DNA of 64,000 nt from Hypericum androsaemum. Taxonomy: Eukaryota > Streptophyta > Magnoliopsida > Malpighiales > Hypericaceae. The stretch spans positions 19,734,297 to 19,798,296 of the forward strand of contig OZ023189.1 in NCBI GenBank assembly GCA_963995505.1, read 5' to 3'. The translations under genes were made by a program, and so were the position numbers. The notes under the pieces are model-generated. The model saw only the letters and a program-made list of their open reading frames with translations, was not told where the DNA came from and did no database searches. Position 1 is the stretch's first letter. Each line of letters starts with the position of its first letter. Below are positions 44,395-56,300 of this stretch, piece by piece.

Positions 44395-46327
44395 TGTTAG
44401 TATTAATGAGAGACAATCGAAATAAAGACATTGTACTAGATCATATTCAGTTGTATTATTGATTTGTATTAATAATATTTGGCATTACATAAAATGGATA
44501 TAAATGCTTGATTGTTTGCGTATATTCATGTTTATGTTCCTATGAACAAATGTTGTCATTGAGAATGTGAGATCTCGAATGACTATGAACATAGTTCTTA
44601 AATAGCCCCAATCAATGATCATCGAGAATGGGATATCGATGATGCGATTGAGATTGGTGTGCGATCTGGATCATATCCTTAGAGAATGTAGTGGTTCTCA
44701 CAACTACGAGATACTAGGTATTTCATGATGGATGCACAGATACTTTGGACAATATTGGCATACCCGACCGAGAAACTATTTGGTGTATTATATTTACGTG
44801 TCTACGGTAATATCGGTTTGTGGAGTAGTGAAATAGTCCTCAGACTTGAGGTCAATACGCACGACATGTACAGAGTAATGGACTTAGATCATGACCGACG
44901 CTTGTACTCCTGACGGTGTAGATATGGCATGAGTCAAGTACATTGCGAAGTATATGTGCGTGGCAGTTGAGCCAAGAATATGATTCATTCCTCTAATTGA
45001 CTTGGAGAGAATACTTGTCTTCTCATAATTAATTAGATCGTTAGTCATTGGCCAATGCACGTCATTTTAGAATAGTGTCTAAAGTGACAATATGATCAAT
45101 TAATTGATGAGATAATATGATTAAGTTATTTGAACAGACACATAATCATGTTCTAGACTTAATCAAGTATTCGTGAATGAAAGGACCATACCACTATGAG
45201 CTTCACATTATAGGTAGTTGCAGTATCCTCGCAACGTACCTCATATGTTGAGATTGTCTGGTTTATTGTCCAGGGTTAAACTAAAACTATTAGTTTGACT
45301 AATCGCTTGACATATGAGGGGCCTATGGGTCACACAACAGTAGTCTTAGTTACGAATAGAAGTTGGTTAAATTAAATATTGATTTGATCAAGAATATTTA
45401 ATTTATAGAGAAAAGTATTATAATTTTATTAGATAGAATTATAATAATAATTGTTTAATTAAATTAGATTAGATTTAATTAAATAATTTTATGTATATAT
45501 ATAGTAAATATGTTAGACATATTGACTCGGTCAAGGAAATATATTCTGTAGGGACCTCTATGCAAATTCGAGAAATCTGAAATTGTAGATAAGCTCCTGG
45601 GGTTTTTCTGAAATTTTGGCTTTATGATTAATTACGGTATGGTACTTGGATTAATCATGAAATTGCAATTTGGTCCATGCTTAATTAGAAGGACTTATTT
45701 GTAATTTTACCTACCTAAAAAATTACCGTTTGATCTTTGGACTATTGTTAAAATTACATTTTAGTTCTCAGATATTTCTGTAACTTTTTGGGTTTTCCAA
45801 AAATTACATTTTAGTCCCTGAATTAATTTAAAAGGGTGAGTGGAAGGTGTTGGTGGCTACCACCAATAATCCCACTTGGGATTAATTAGTTTTCCACATT
45901 GTGTGGTGGAAATTAATTCCCACCTACTACCCTTACCATTTCCTTTACTATAAATAAGTGTGTCATTTGATGAAGAAAACACACCAAAATACCTATACAT
46001 AAAGGATTGTAGAGAAGAGAATTCTTAGAGAATTCTCACTACATATATTTCTCTAGTTAAATCTTCGTTGAGAATTGTCCTAGCAAGTTCTCCGAAGATT
46101 TCAGCTGTCTAGAGTTCGTAGACTAGGGCTACGTGAATACCATAGTAGAGGATACGATCAACGAAGAGGATTCGATCCACAAAGAGCTTTGATCTACAGA
46201 GATTTGTAAGAACTCTCTAACTATACTCTTATATTTTATGTTATACCACCAAATCTGTTATATGTTGGTTAAAATTTTTAAGCTTCCGCTGCTTCGACCT
46301 TGGAGGTTCGCCTATTAAATTCCAACA
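44395..46327 (+). mobile_element. Solo LTR (1,933 bp) inserted in LINE ORF1
   Basis: Starts TGTTAGTATTAATGAG and ends AAATTCCAACA, with a perfect target-site duplication GTATA (44,390-44,394; 46,328-46,332). TATAAATA at 45,959-45,966 fits an LTR promoter in plus orientation. The TGTTA...CAACA ends and length are copia-like, but without internal sequence the superfamily is not certain. Confidence 0.88.
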
Positions 46328-46332
46328 GTATA

Positions 46333-47275
46333 ACTGAAACTGTTTCAATATCTAATGCTTTTCAGGTTTTATGCGAGACGGAAGTTAAAGAGGGGGATTT
46401 GGTGGAAGTTGAGGAAAGTAGTTCACTGGCATTAGTTACTATTTTGGAGAACCTTGTGCGCAACGATGGCCGGCTTGGACACGGGATTGATCATGGTAGT
46501 GTGGGCCATGCTAATATCGAGCATGAAGTTGTTGAGAATTCAAGCAAGGTGGTGGGTGATTATTTTGCCCTAGTTTTGTCGAGTGTTGATCAACTACATA
46601 AATTGGAGGCTTGTTCGAATGATAAGGAGGTTTCATTGGTTTCTCGGGATGGACATGTTCCTGTACCTTATGACCTATCGCCATACACAAGTGACTCGTC
46701 CTCGCCTGCGGGAAGCTTGGGTTTGCATGAGAATAGTCTGCCTACTACTCGCAGTCTAGAATCTCAAGTATCAAGCTCATCTTTGAGTAAGAAAAATGGG
46801 CGCAAGAAAGGCCTAACATCGGCTGATTTATTCACGTCACTATCTGCCGAGGAATTGGCGAAGGTTGAAGCTCGAAAGGCGGCTTATGTCGCTGTGGGAG
46901 GTGTTCTACCTTGCCGCTCCTCGAAGTCTAAGGGAAAGAGTTTGAAGATGGGTTTTCTTGACAAGGGAATTCCAATGTTATAGGATTCCCAGCCTTCGGT
47001 GTTAAGGAGGGTTTAGCATTGCCTTCACCTACACCCATGCCTATTCTAAGCCAAGATGGTTCTGAGGTGGTTACTTTTTCAGATTCTGATGATCTTTCGA
47101 CTTAAGTGAGGTTCATGGGTTCCGCAGTGAAGATGGCAAAGGGTTCCTGGGCGGATGAGGTGAATTTGGATGATTTAGACCCGCCGGCCAAGAACACCCG
47201 CTCTCAAGCACAGAAGAGGTTGGGGATTATATACACCGGTGAGGATCTCCGCTGGTCAGAGTATGAGGTAGACTT
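46333..47275 (+). pseudogene. LINE ORF1, C-terminal half
   Basis: Continues after the solo LTR. An open stretch to 46,983 encodes an acidic and Ser-rich variable region (TETVSISNAFQVL, SSSLALVTILENLV) and a basic patch (SKKNGRKKGLTSADLFTSLS). After a TAG at 46,981 the region still shows coding-like pieces (GSAVKMAKGSWADEVNLDDL, TGEDLRWSEYEVDF) with a stop near 47,276. The repeated motif (T/S)ITxAxNAF-type before and after the LTR suggests the two halves overlap in content, not a clean split. Confidence 0.6.
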
Positions 47276-47502
47276 TTGAGGTATCCCGATTATTTTATAC
47301 CATCCTTGACTACCTGATTTGTGGGTTGCTTGGGTGAGTTACTAGATATGGCAGCGAGCTCTCCTTTGATTGCCTGTTTAGGCCTTCAATCTATTTTTTG
47401 ATCTTTTTCTTTTTTCTTCCCTCTCTCACCACCATTATGTAACTTTTCTTTTATTTGGTAATAAAGTTTCATATTTAAGACCGGTCAGTCGAGTAAAAAA
47501 AA

Positions 47503-48560
47503 CAGATGAACACAATTAAGATGATTACATCTGCTGTAGTAAATGTAATCATCTTAATTGCAAATGGATGTAAAGAATATTTTTCTTCAAGGAGATTTGG
47601 AGGAAGAAATTTACATGGAACTCCCTCATGGTCACCCACTAAAGAGCACATGCAACATTTCTAAGCTAAAGAAGACTTTATATGGATTGGAATAATTTCC
47701 TAGAGTTTGGTACCATATGCTTAATAAAGAACTTTTAAATTTTGGATTTAAGAAAATTTAGACATCCCACACTTTGTTCACTTGAATGATAAATAAGGAA
47801 AAATTATGGTTTATATGTATGTTGGTGACATTATCATCACATGAGATAATCAATAAGGAATTGAGAAACAAAAATGAAAAAAGAGCATATTTGATATCAA
47901 AGATCTTCATAAACTCAAATACTTCTTAAGAATTTAGTTTGTTTATACACTTGTGTTAAAGGAAGTATGTTTTAGATCTTCTCAAAGAGACTTTGCATGC
48001 TGATTTTAAACCTTTTGAAACTTCTCTTCAGGTTTGTTCTTTATATACGGCAAAATTCTTTCAACAATTTGCATATGACTAGACTAGACCTTGGGTTAGG
48101 TTTACCTTCAAACAGTAAGAAGTTTAAGGTGCAAAAACCACTTGTAGACCTCCTGTCATCAACAACACTTGTCCCAATTAGTACGTGTCGAAAGAGTAAA
48201 AAGTAGAGTGTTGCAGCACGATCTAGTGTTGAAGCTGAGTATACAACTATGACTCTTGGTGAACTGATTTAGTTAAAGCAATTGGTTCTAGATTTAGGTT
48301 TTCCTCAAAATGGAGCCATGTTGATGTTTTATGATAACAAATCAGTAACTCATATTGCCAGTAATCCCCTTTATCTTGAAAGAACTACACATTGAAATTA
48401 ATTGTCACTCGTGACACAGTTCAAAGTAAAGAAATTGTCACTCCCTTTGTTTGCACCAAAGAACAACTTGCTAATATTTTTACAAAGGCTTTAAATTGAG
48501 GACATTTTCATTCTCTACCTTCAAAGTTGGATTTGTTCAGTCTCTATAAATCCAACTTGA
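47503..48560 (+). pseudogene. Copia RT-RNase H remnant
   Basis: Plus-strand copia pol 3' part. RT pieces: [20 protein letters not shown] (~47,568) and [10 protein letters not shown] (~47,660). A degraded middle follows. RNase H pieces: RSSVEAEYTTMTLGELI (~48,220), LDLGFPQNGAMLMFYDNKSV (~48,290), HIASNPLYLERTTH, then KEIVTPFVCTKEQLANIFTKALN-like and SKLDLFSLYKSNLREGV-like ends at ~48,560. Many stops and shifts. LTRs are not seen. Confidence 0.8.
47513..47560. repeat. 18-bp perfect inverted repeat, 12-nt loop
   Basis: CAATTAAGATGATTACAT (47,513-47,530) and its exact reverse complement (47,543-47,560) around CTGCTGTAGTAA, within the 5' edge of the copia RT remnant. Confidence 0.95.
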
Positions 48561-48569
48561 GGGAGAGCG

Positions 48570-50340
48570 TTAAATTATCTAAGTCTTAATCATGATCTAA
48601 CTAGGCTATTATTAATCTGTAGGGTTTGCTGATTGGTTGCTGCTCGTTTTGCAGATTTGGCGAACTCATGATGCTACTGCAAATCATGATGCTCGCATCC
48701 TTGATGACTGGAATCGAAGACCACGAAAAGAAGGAGGATAGATAATTTAATTTGGCAAAGAATTCTTGGATTATATCTAAAAAGCTTGGTATCACATGGG
48801 ACACAGTCGTTGAGCATATTGTCAAAGAGCTCCAGAATGCTGCTTTTGGCAGAGACCAAGCAAAAGTCTTTGATCCTCCGTGATTCTTCTTTAAAATATA
48901 GTCTTTTTATTAGGAGAGTATTTTGGTGGTTCTAATGGCTGTGTAAAGGATCTGTGCATATGGTGTTTTCTTGTTGTATTTTGTATCAAAGCGACTTGGA
49001 GACGAGAATTTTTTTGGATTGTTTTATCTATGATCTATGGAGTTAGATAGCTCTTATCCGTGGGATTTTTTTTAGAAGTAATAGAATTTTACTTATAAAA
49101 AATATCCATATTTAGCTCTTGTGTATACAGATGTAGATCATGTAATTAGGCGAGAAATCAACTAGCATTTATTGCTCCTAGCCGTTGCTACTCAATGTGT
49201 CTTAGTTAATTATGCAAGTCCCTAGATTAGCTTCCTCACTAGCCGTTAGACTTGGGAGGACGAGGCTCTTAATATTAATATTCTCTATGCCATTCACGAT
49301 GTGGCAACAGGAAACAAGAAAAAAAGATTCATGACCCTCCGTAACATTGGTGAAACGTAATTGGTAACATTGGTGAAACGTAATTGTTTTTTTAGAACCA
49401 AAATGTAATTTTTGGGGTTTTCAGGGTTTTATTTAGGTGTAATTAGGGAGCACTTTGGAAACGACACTATGGTGTATTTAGTGATGATACTTTTGAAAAA
49501 TGTAGGTAGATAATTATTATGACGTTAAAAGAGTAATATATAGTATTAGAGTTGAATATTAACGAGTTTTTTTATACTTAAACTGTTTCTAATTATAAAA
49601 AAAACTATACCAAATATGTATAAGTATATTACACCAATTGCACAGTTAGGCACTACAATTCTCTTAGATGGCAATAGAATTTTCATTACGGTGTTGACAA
49701 TCAATAAAGGTAAGTCATATATTATCTATATTCCTGGGATTTTTTCAATGGGTCTCGTCTGAATTTCTTGATAACGTAGTATTTTTTTTTTTTGGATCAT
49801 ATCAAGTTGACATTAGTACAGGTGGAGGTGGGTTTTGTAGTTTAAAATGGATGATGATTTAGAAGAGTTTTGTTTATTAGGTGAGAAGGGGATCAACTCA
49901 TATGTTAAAAGCAGGGGAAGATCTTTCCCTGATTTGGTCGGCATTCTTTATCTTTCCATCCAATGTTGTTTATTAGTTTACTTTCCTGGGTCTAAATAGA
50001 TTAGACTTTATTTGGGAAGTCGTCGTATGTAATTCTTCTGGAAACAAAAGCACAAGAATGTGGGTGTCGGCGCCGGCCCTGAATATTTTTTAATTTGTCC
50101 CGACGTTGACTCAGAGTGGGGTGTGTGTGTTTTAGTAGTATGCATCCTAATTAAGCCCGCTGCACGCAACAAAGAGGTACGACCTGCGCCGCCCAAGGCC
50201 AGGAGGAGAGTCAATTAAATAATTTATGTTTTAGGAATCAATTGAATAGATACCCCTCGCCGCCATTTTACTATATGTTGGTAAACGCCTACAAATATTA
50301 ATTTACAAGATCCCCCAACTTAAATATTAACCGAAATGCA
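48570..50340. other. Intergenic, mostly unrecognised
   Basis: 48,640-49,095 resembles a LINE 3' end (terminal TTTTACTTATAAAAAAT) but shows no diagnostic domain. 49,341-49,386 is a 23-bp tandem duplication (GTAACATTGGTGAAACGTAA...). The rest is AT-rich without genes. A gene promoter begins near 50,340. Confidence 0.4.
49341..49386. repeat. 23-bp tandem duplication
   Basis: Two exact copies, 49,341-49,363 and 49,364-49,386. Confidence 0.95.
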
Positions 50341-50353
50341 TTGACTCTCCATC

Positions 50354-50360
50354 TATATAA
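50354..50360 (+). promoter_or_regulatory. TATA box of the RING-H2 gene
   Basis: TATATAA, 124 bp upstream of the ORF start, predicting transcription from about 50,385-50,390. Confidence 0.5.
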
Positions 50361-50391
50361 GTCTGCTCCCTCCCTCCCTCGCTTTTTTACA

Positions 50392-50442
50392 TGGAGAGGA
50401 ACACTCACTCTATTTCATCTTTACAACCACCACCATCATAGT
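50392..50442 (+). promoter_or_regulatory. Possible upstream ORF
   Basis: ATG followed by 16 codons (MERNTHSISSLQPPPS) and TAG, 42 bp before the RING-H2 start. It is within the transcript only if transcription begins upstream of 50,392, which the TATA position makes borderline. Confidence 0.3.
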
Positions 50443-50483
50443 TTTCTGTCCTTGTTTCTTGAATTGCACAGCCAAATTTCGGG

Positions 50484-50876
50484 ATGATTTGGATGAACAT
50501 GCGGGGCAGATTCAGCGTGCGGATGGCTGCCTTGGTACTGGTGTATACATTCATCGTAATGTTGACCCGCGAACTGAAGCATTCCTTCCTCACTCTGATA
50601 TCAACCCGAGGGGATCAGGACGACAAGACCGAGCACGACGACAGCGATAGCTACGCGGTACCGATGATCCGGCTGGATGAGGCCACGTTCCGAGACTTGG
50701 AGAGTGAGCACAGAGACACCTGTTGTTGTTGCTCTATCTGCCTGGTGGAGTTGGAAGGCGAAGACTCGGTGAGCCAGTTCCGGAGATGCAAGCACATGTT
50801 TCATAGTGGTTGCATTCGGGAGTGGCTAGAGCGTGGGCACTTCACATGCCCACTCTGCAGGTCCTCTTCGTTTTGA
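50484..50876 (+). CDS. Small membrane-anchored RING-H2 zinc finger protein
   Basis: 130-residue, intronless, probable E3 ubiquitin ligase. A hydrophobic segment at residues ~13-27 (RMAALVLVYTFIVML) could anchor it in a membrane. A charged linker follows, then a complete RING-H2: C83, C86, C102, H104, H107, C110, C122 and C125, with Trp at 114 in the E2-binding position (CSIC...CKHMFHSGC...FTCPLC). It resembles short ATL/RHA-type proteins but lacks a clear GLD motif. The ATG at 50,484 was chosen; Met4 or Met6 would give almost the same protein. Intact. Substrate unknown. Confidence 0.85.
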   Translation: MIWMNMRGRFSVRMAALVLVYTFIVMLTRELKHSFLTLISTRGDQDDKTEHDDSDSYAVPMIRLDEATFRDLESEHRDTCCCCSICLVELEGEDSVSQFRRCKHMFHSGCIREWLERGHFTCPLCRSSSF

Positions 50877-52069
50877 CTTGTTAACACCTGATCTGACCAC
50901 TATTGTTATGTATATATACATAATGAGTTATTTAGAATATTTGCGAAAAAACTGAATAGAAAGCTGAGCAGCATGAATTATTTCAACAACATATTATCTA
51001 TTTTCTTTAAAACTCTTAGCTTACATTTTTTATTTTTTTTTAAAAAGTATCTATATATTTCGGATCTCTCAAAAACAAAAAGGGTGTATGGTAGATTTTT
51101 CCGTTGTTGCTGCAAGAAAAAAGTCAACTTGGTATAGATCAAGTTAGGAGTTTGTCTTATGTAATGGTTGTACAATCCTCGCTTTAAAAGATGAAATAGG
51201 GAATTTATTAATGGCATGTCTTATATATTAATGAGTAGCAACTAATATCATTATGTTTAAAGTAATATTAAATTACCACAGAAGAAAAGATTGGCATGCT
51301 ATTTATACCCAATCTAAGACTAAGAAGAACATAATCGACCAAAAAATGATTTGCTTTAATGGCACAAAATGTTACAAGATTTCATAAAAGTCCAGAGCTT
51401 AAATCTTAGTATGGTACAAAAAATTTACCCTTCAGAAAAAACATAATCTTTGCAACAATATATCCCCCTGGGAGCAATTCAAAGAGTTATTGGCTCTATC
51501 TTTCTTTATACATTAGAGATCGCTTCCACTCTCTCATTCTTTTTCATTTTAATGGGTGAACATTGCACTACTTGATACATGGTGACACTAAAAACTTATA
51601 ATTGGGCAGCTCATTCTTATTAATTCGAATCAGCGGCCGGCCAAGTCCTGGAGGGAAATTACAATACAAGTCCATTATTAACAAAATATCATATCATAAC
51701 CGGATGTCCGGATTCATTGACAATAAGTATATAAAAAAATAATCGGGTTCATTATAGATCAAGCCCAAGAAGCGGTGGATAGCTAAGAACAGCCTGGACA
51801 TGGGCTGGGCCCATTCAGACCCTCTCAATCACTAAATTATGTTTTGACAAAAATCAATTTCAATTATGCGCAGTATCTAAAAAAATGAAGATAATTAATC
51901 ACGCATTCACATATTGATTGGGGTAATCTTATCTTATTTTATCTTAAGTAATTAGCTTCAATGCAATGCAATTGCAATGCCTTGTAAACAAAAGTAAGTT
52001 CAATTGGAATGAAAAGGTTACAGAACCAAATAGATGTATTCAATATGTCAGGAAATATATATTTATGGA
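50877..52069. other. Intergenic, no gene seen
   Basis: AT-rich region between the RING-H2 gene and the phototropin exons. No repeats or open frames of note. Confidence 0.45.
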
Positions 52070-52431
52070 TCAGAAAATTTGCATGTCCATGGACGACTGG
52101 GAAAGGAGGACTCCATCATCCTCCCACGTGAAGTCCTTTGCTTTAGGGTCTTTTCCAATCATCTGCAGAGGTACATCCAAGTGCGGCGGGTTCTGCCATC
52201 CATGGAATGGATTTCCACGTCAAAAAAAATGAAAAAGAAAGAAAGAAAGAAAGAGGAGGAATTCATATTTAGTAGCAGCAGAGTAATAATACATATGGTA
52301 TGGTCCCGGATGAGCGCCCAATTGATTCCCCGGAAAAAGGGATGCTGCTTGATTTCGCTTGCACCCGCTTCTGATCCCAAACGTTTCGTCGGCTCTTTAT
52401 ACAACAATGCGTTGATCAATTGCCTCCCCCC
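52070..52431 (-). CDS. PHOT2: Phototropin-2-like last two exons (partial gene or pseudogene)
   Basis: C-terminal end of an AGC-VIII blue-light receptor kinase. The penultimate exon 52,431-52,306 follows a CTAG acceptor and encodes 42 residues with [28 protein letters not shown] and INWALIR. The last exon 52,192-52,070 follows a GGCAG acceptor and encodes [29 protein letters not shown] and a short tail ending DMQIF-stop, as in PHOT2. After LIR there is no GT donor (CGG|GAC), so this 113-bp intron may be unspliceable. LOV domains and most of the kinase are not between here and the satellite array; they would lie beyond the window if present. It could be a real gene with a satellite-filled intron, or a 3' fragment. 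Confidence 0.8.
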
Positions 52432-52510
52432 CTAGAATAACCTGCAAAATTCACTTCATTGTGAGTGGTGCAGAGTCAAATTAATATATATATATATATA
52501 TATATATATT
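52229..52510. repeat. Microsatellites in and beside the phototropin exons
   Basis: (GAAA)n at ~52,229-52,252 in the last intron and (TA)13 at ~52,483-52,509 just upstream of the penultimate exon. Confidence 0.85.
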
Positions 52511-52810
52511 TGATGATCACAAATTGCCAGAAACAGTTGCTAAAATAATAGTAAATAATAGTTAGAACACTAATATAAAGCATGAGCAATAGAAAAGTAT
52601 AGAATAAGAGTATGCTCACGATCACACTTGTACGTAAGTGTGTAACACCGTCATCTTCAAGGTAGAGACTTCAGATTCAATCCTGGACGAGGCCATAGTT
52701 TAACCGTGTGCCCTTAAACTCTTATTACCCGCTTATATGCTTTAGGCCTCCGTCGGTAAGGGAGTTCCCAAGGTACAACACCCAATCATGTGTACGAGAG
52801 GAAGCACCTT
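52511..52810. other. Spacer between phototropin exon and satellite array
   Basis: Non-coding; becomes less AT-rich after ~52,610. No splice-consistent upstream phototropin exon is seen here. The array starts abruptly at ~52,811. Confidence 0.5.
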
Positions 52811-53344
52811 AAAGAAAAGGAAAGAAAAGGAAAGAAAAGGCATGAAAAGGCATGAAAAGGTAAGAAAAGGCAAGAAAAGCCATGAAAGGTATGAAAAGGC
52901 AAGAAATGGCAAGGAAAGGCAAGAAAAGGTATGAAAAGGCAAGAAAAGGAATGAAAAGGTAAGAAAGGGCTTGAAAAGGCAAGAAAAGGCATAAAAAGGC
53001 ATGAAAAGGCATGAAAAGGCAAGAAAATGCATGAAAAGGTAAGAAAAGGCAAGAAAAGTCATGAAAAGGCATGAAAAGGCAAGAAAAGGCAAAAAAAGGC
53101 AAGAAAATGCATGAAAAGGCAAGAAAAGGAAAGAAAATGCATGAAAAGGCAAGAAAAGGCATGAAAAGGCAAGAAAAGGCATGAAAAGGCAAGAAAAGGA
53201 AAGAAAATGCATGAAAATTCAAGAAAAGGCAAGAAAAGTTATGAAAAGGCATGAAAAGGCAGAAAAAGGCAAGAAAAGCCATGAAATGGCAAGAAAAGGC
53301 AAGAAAATGCATGAAAAGGTATGAAAAGGCATGAAAAGGCAAGA

Positions 53345-56300
53345 AAATGCATGAAAAGGCAAGAAATGGCAAGGAAAGGAATGAAAAGGCAAGAAAAGGT
53401 AGGAAAATGCAAGAAAAAGCATGAAAATACATGAAAAGGCAAGAAAAGTCATGAAAAGGCATGAAAAGGTAAGAAAAGTTATGAAAAGGTATGAAAAGGC
53501 AAGAAAAGGCATGAAAAGGCAAGAAAAAGCATGAAAAGGCAAGAAAAGGCATGAAATGGCAAGAAAAGGCATGAAAAGGCAAGAAAAGGCATGAAAAGGC
53601 AAGAAAAGGCAAGAAAAGTTATGAAAAGGCATGAAAAGGCATGAAAAGGCATGAAAAGGCAAGAAAAGGCAAGAAAAGTCATGAAAAGGCATGAAAAAGG
53701 CATGAAAAGGCAAGAAAAGTCATGAAAAGGCAAGAAAAGTCATGAAAAGGCATGAAAAGGCAAGAAAAGGCATGAAAAGGCGAGAAAAGCCAAGAAAAGG
53801 CATGAAAAGGCAAGAAAAGTCATGAAAAGGCAAGAAAAGGCATGGAAAGGTATGAAAAGGCAAGAAAGGGCATGAAAGGGCAAGAAAAGGCATGAAAAGG
53901 CAAGAAATGGCAAGGAAATGCAAGCAAAGGCATGAAAAGGCAAGAAAAGTCAAGAAAAGGCATGAAAATGCATGAAAAGGCGAGAGTAGTCATGAAAAGG
54001 CATGAAAAGGCAAGAAAAGTCATGAAAAGGCATGAAAAAGCATGAAAAGGCAAGAAAAGGCATGAAAAGGGAAGAAAAGGAAAGAAAATGCAAGAAAAGG
54101 AAAGAAAAGGCATGAAAAGGCAAGAAAAGGCATGAAAAGCCAAGAAAAGGCATGAAAAGGCAAGAAAAGGCATGAAAAGGTATGAAAAGGCAAGAAAAGG
54201 CATGAAAAGGCAAGAAATGGCAAGGAAATGCAAGAAAAGGCAAGAAAAGGCATGAAAATGCATGAAAAGGCAAGAAAAGTCATGAAAAGACATGAAAAGG
54301 CAAGAAAAGTCATGAAAAGGCATGAAAAGGCATGAAAAGGCAAGAAAAGGGAAGAAAATGCAAGAAAATACAAGAAAAGGCAAGAAAAGACATGAAAAGG
54401 CAAGAAAAGGCAAGAAAAGGCATGAAAAGGCATGAAAAGGCAAGAAAAGGCATGAAAAGGCATGAAAAGGGAAGAAAAGTCATGAAAAGGTATGAAAAGG
54501 CATGAAAAGGCATGAAAAGTCATGAAAATGCAAGAAAAGGCAAGAAAAGGCATGAAAAGGCATGAAAAGGCAAGAAAAGGGAAGAAAATGCAAGAAAATA
54601 CAAGAAAAGGCATGAAAAGGCAAGAAAAGGCATGACAACGCAAGAAAATTTATGAAACGGCATGAAAAGGCAAGAAAAGTCATGAAAAGGCATGAAAAGG
54701 CAAGAAAATGCAAGAAAAGGCATGAAAAGGCAAGAAAAGAAAAGAAAAGGCAAGAATAGGCAAGAAAAGGCATGAAAAGGCAAGAAAAGGCATGAAAATA
54801 TAATAAAAGTCATGAAAAGTCATGAAAAGTCAAGAAAAGGCATGAAAAGGCAAGAAAAGTCGTGAAAAGGCATGAAAAGGTATGAAAAGTCATGAAATGG
54901 CATGAAAAGGCAAGAAAAGGCATGAAAATGCAAGAAAAGGCATGAAAAGGCAAGAAAATGAAAGAAAAGGCATGAAAAGGCAAGAAAAGCCAAGAAAAGG
55001 CATGAAAAGGCAAGAAAAGTCATGAAAAGGCAAGAAAAGGCAAGAAAAGGCATGAAAAGGCAAGAAAAGTCAAGAAAAGGCATGAAAAGGCATGAAAATG
55101 CATAAAAAGGCAAGAAAAGTCAAGAAAAGGCATGAAAAGGCAAGAAAAAGTATGAAAAGGGAAGAAAAGGGAAGAAAAGGCAAGAAAATGCAGGAAAATG
55201 CAAGAAAAGGCAAGAAAAGGCATGAAAAGGCAAGAAAAGGCATGAAAAGGCAAGAAAAGGCATGAAAAGGCAAGAAAAGTCATGAAAAGGCATGAAAAGG
55301 CATGAAAATTCATGAAAAGGCATGAGAAGGCAAGAAAAGGAATGAAAAGGCATGAAAAGGCAAGAAAAGTCAAGAAAAGGCAAAAAAAGGCAAGAAAAGT
55401 CAAGAAAAGACATGAAAAGGCAAAAAAGGCATGACAAGGCAAGAAAAGTCATGAAACGGCATGAAAAGGCTAGAAAAGGCATGAAAAGGCAAGAAAAGGA
55501 AAGAAAAGGCATGAAAAGGCAAGAAAAGGCATGAAATGGCATGAAAAGGCATGAAAAGGTAAGAAATGGCAAAGAAAAGAATGAAAAGGCATGAAAAGGT
55601 AGAAAAGGCAAGAAAATGCATGAAAAGGCAAGAAAAGTCATGAAAAGGCATGAAAAGGCAAGAAAAGTTATGAAAAGGTATGAAAAGGCAAGAAAAGACA
55701 TGAAAAAGCAAGAAAAGGCATGAAAAGGCAAGAAAAGGCATGAAAAGGCAAGAAAAGTCAAGAAAAGGCATGAAAATGCATGAAAAGGCAAGAAATGGCA
55801 AGGAAAGGAATGAAAAGGCAAGAAAAGGTAGGAAAATGCAAGAAAAAGCATGAAAATACATGAAAAGGCAAGAAAAGTCATGAAAAGGCATGAAAAGGTA
55901 AGAAAAGTTTTGAAAAGGTATGAAAAGGCAAGAAAAGGCATGAAAAGGCAAGAAAAAGCATGAAAAGGCAAGAAAAGGCATGAAATGGCAAGAAAAGGCA
56001 TGAAAAGGCATGAAAAGGCAAGAAAAGGCAAGAAAAGTTATGAAAAGGCATGAAAAGGCAAGAAAAGGCAAGAAAAGGCATGAAAAGGCAAGAAAAGTCA
56101 TGAAAAGGCATGAAAAAGGTATGAAAAGGCAAGAAAAGTCATGAAAAGGCAAGAAAAGTAATGAAAAGGCATGAAAAGGCAAGAAAAGGCATGAAAAGGC
56201 GAGAAAAGCCAAGAAAAGGCATGAAAAGGCAAGAAAAGTCATGAAAAGGCAAGAAAAGGCATGGAAAGGTATGAAAAGGCAAGAAAGGGCATGAAAGGGC

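Larger units (their letters stand above)
43509..47505 (+). mobile_element. LINE-like, ORF1-only element interrupted by a solo LTR
   Basis: ORF1-type coding sequence (43,509-44,390 and 46,333-47,275) is split by the 1,933-bp LTR at 44,395. Downstream is non-coding sequence with a pyrimidine-rich stretch, TTGGTAATAAAG and a final A-run (47,494-47,502), resembling a LINE 3' end. No endonuclease or reverse transcriptase (ORF2) is present, so it is a deleted or non-autonomous copy. The 5' end is not defined. Confidence 0.6.
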
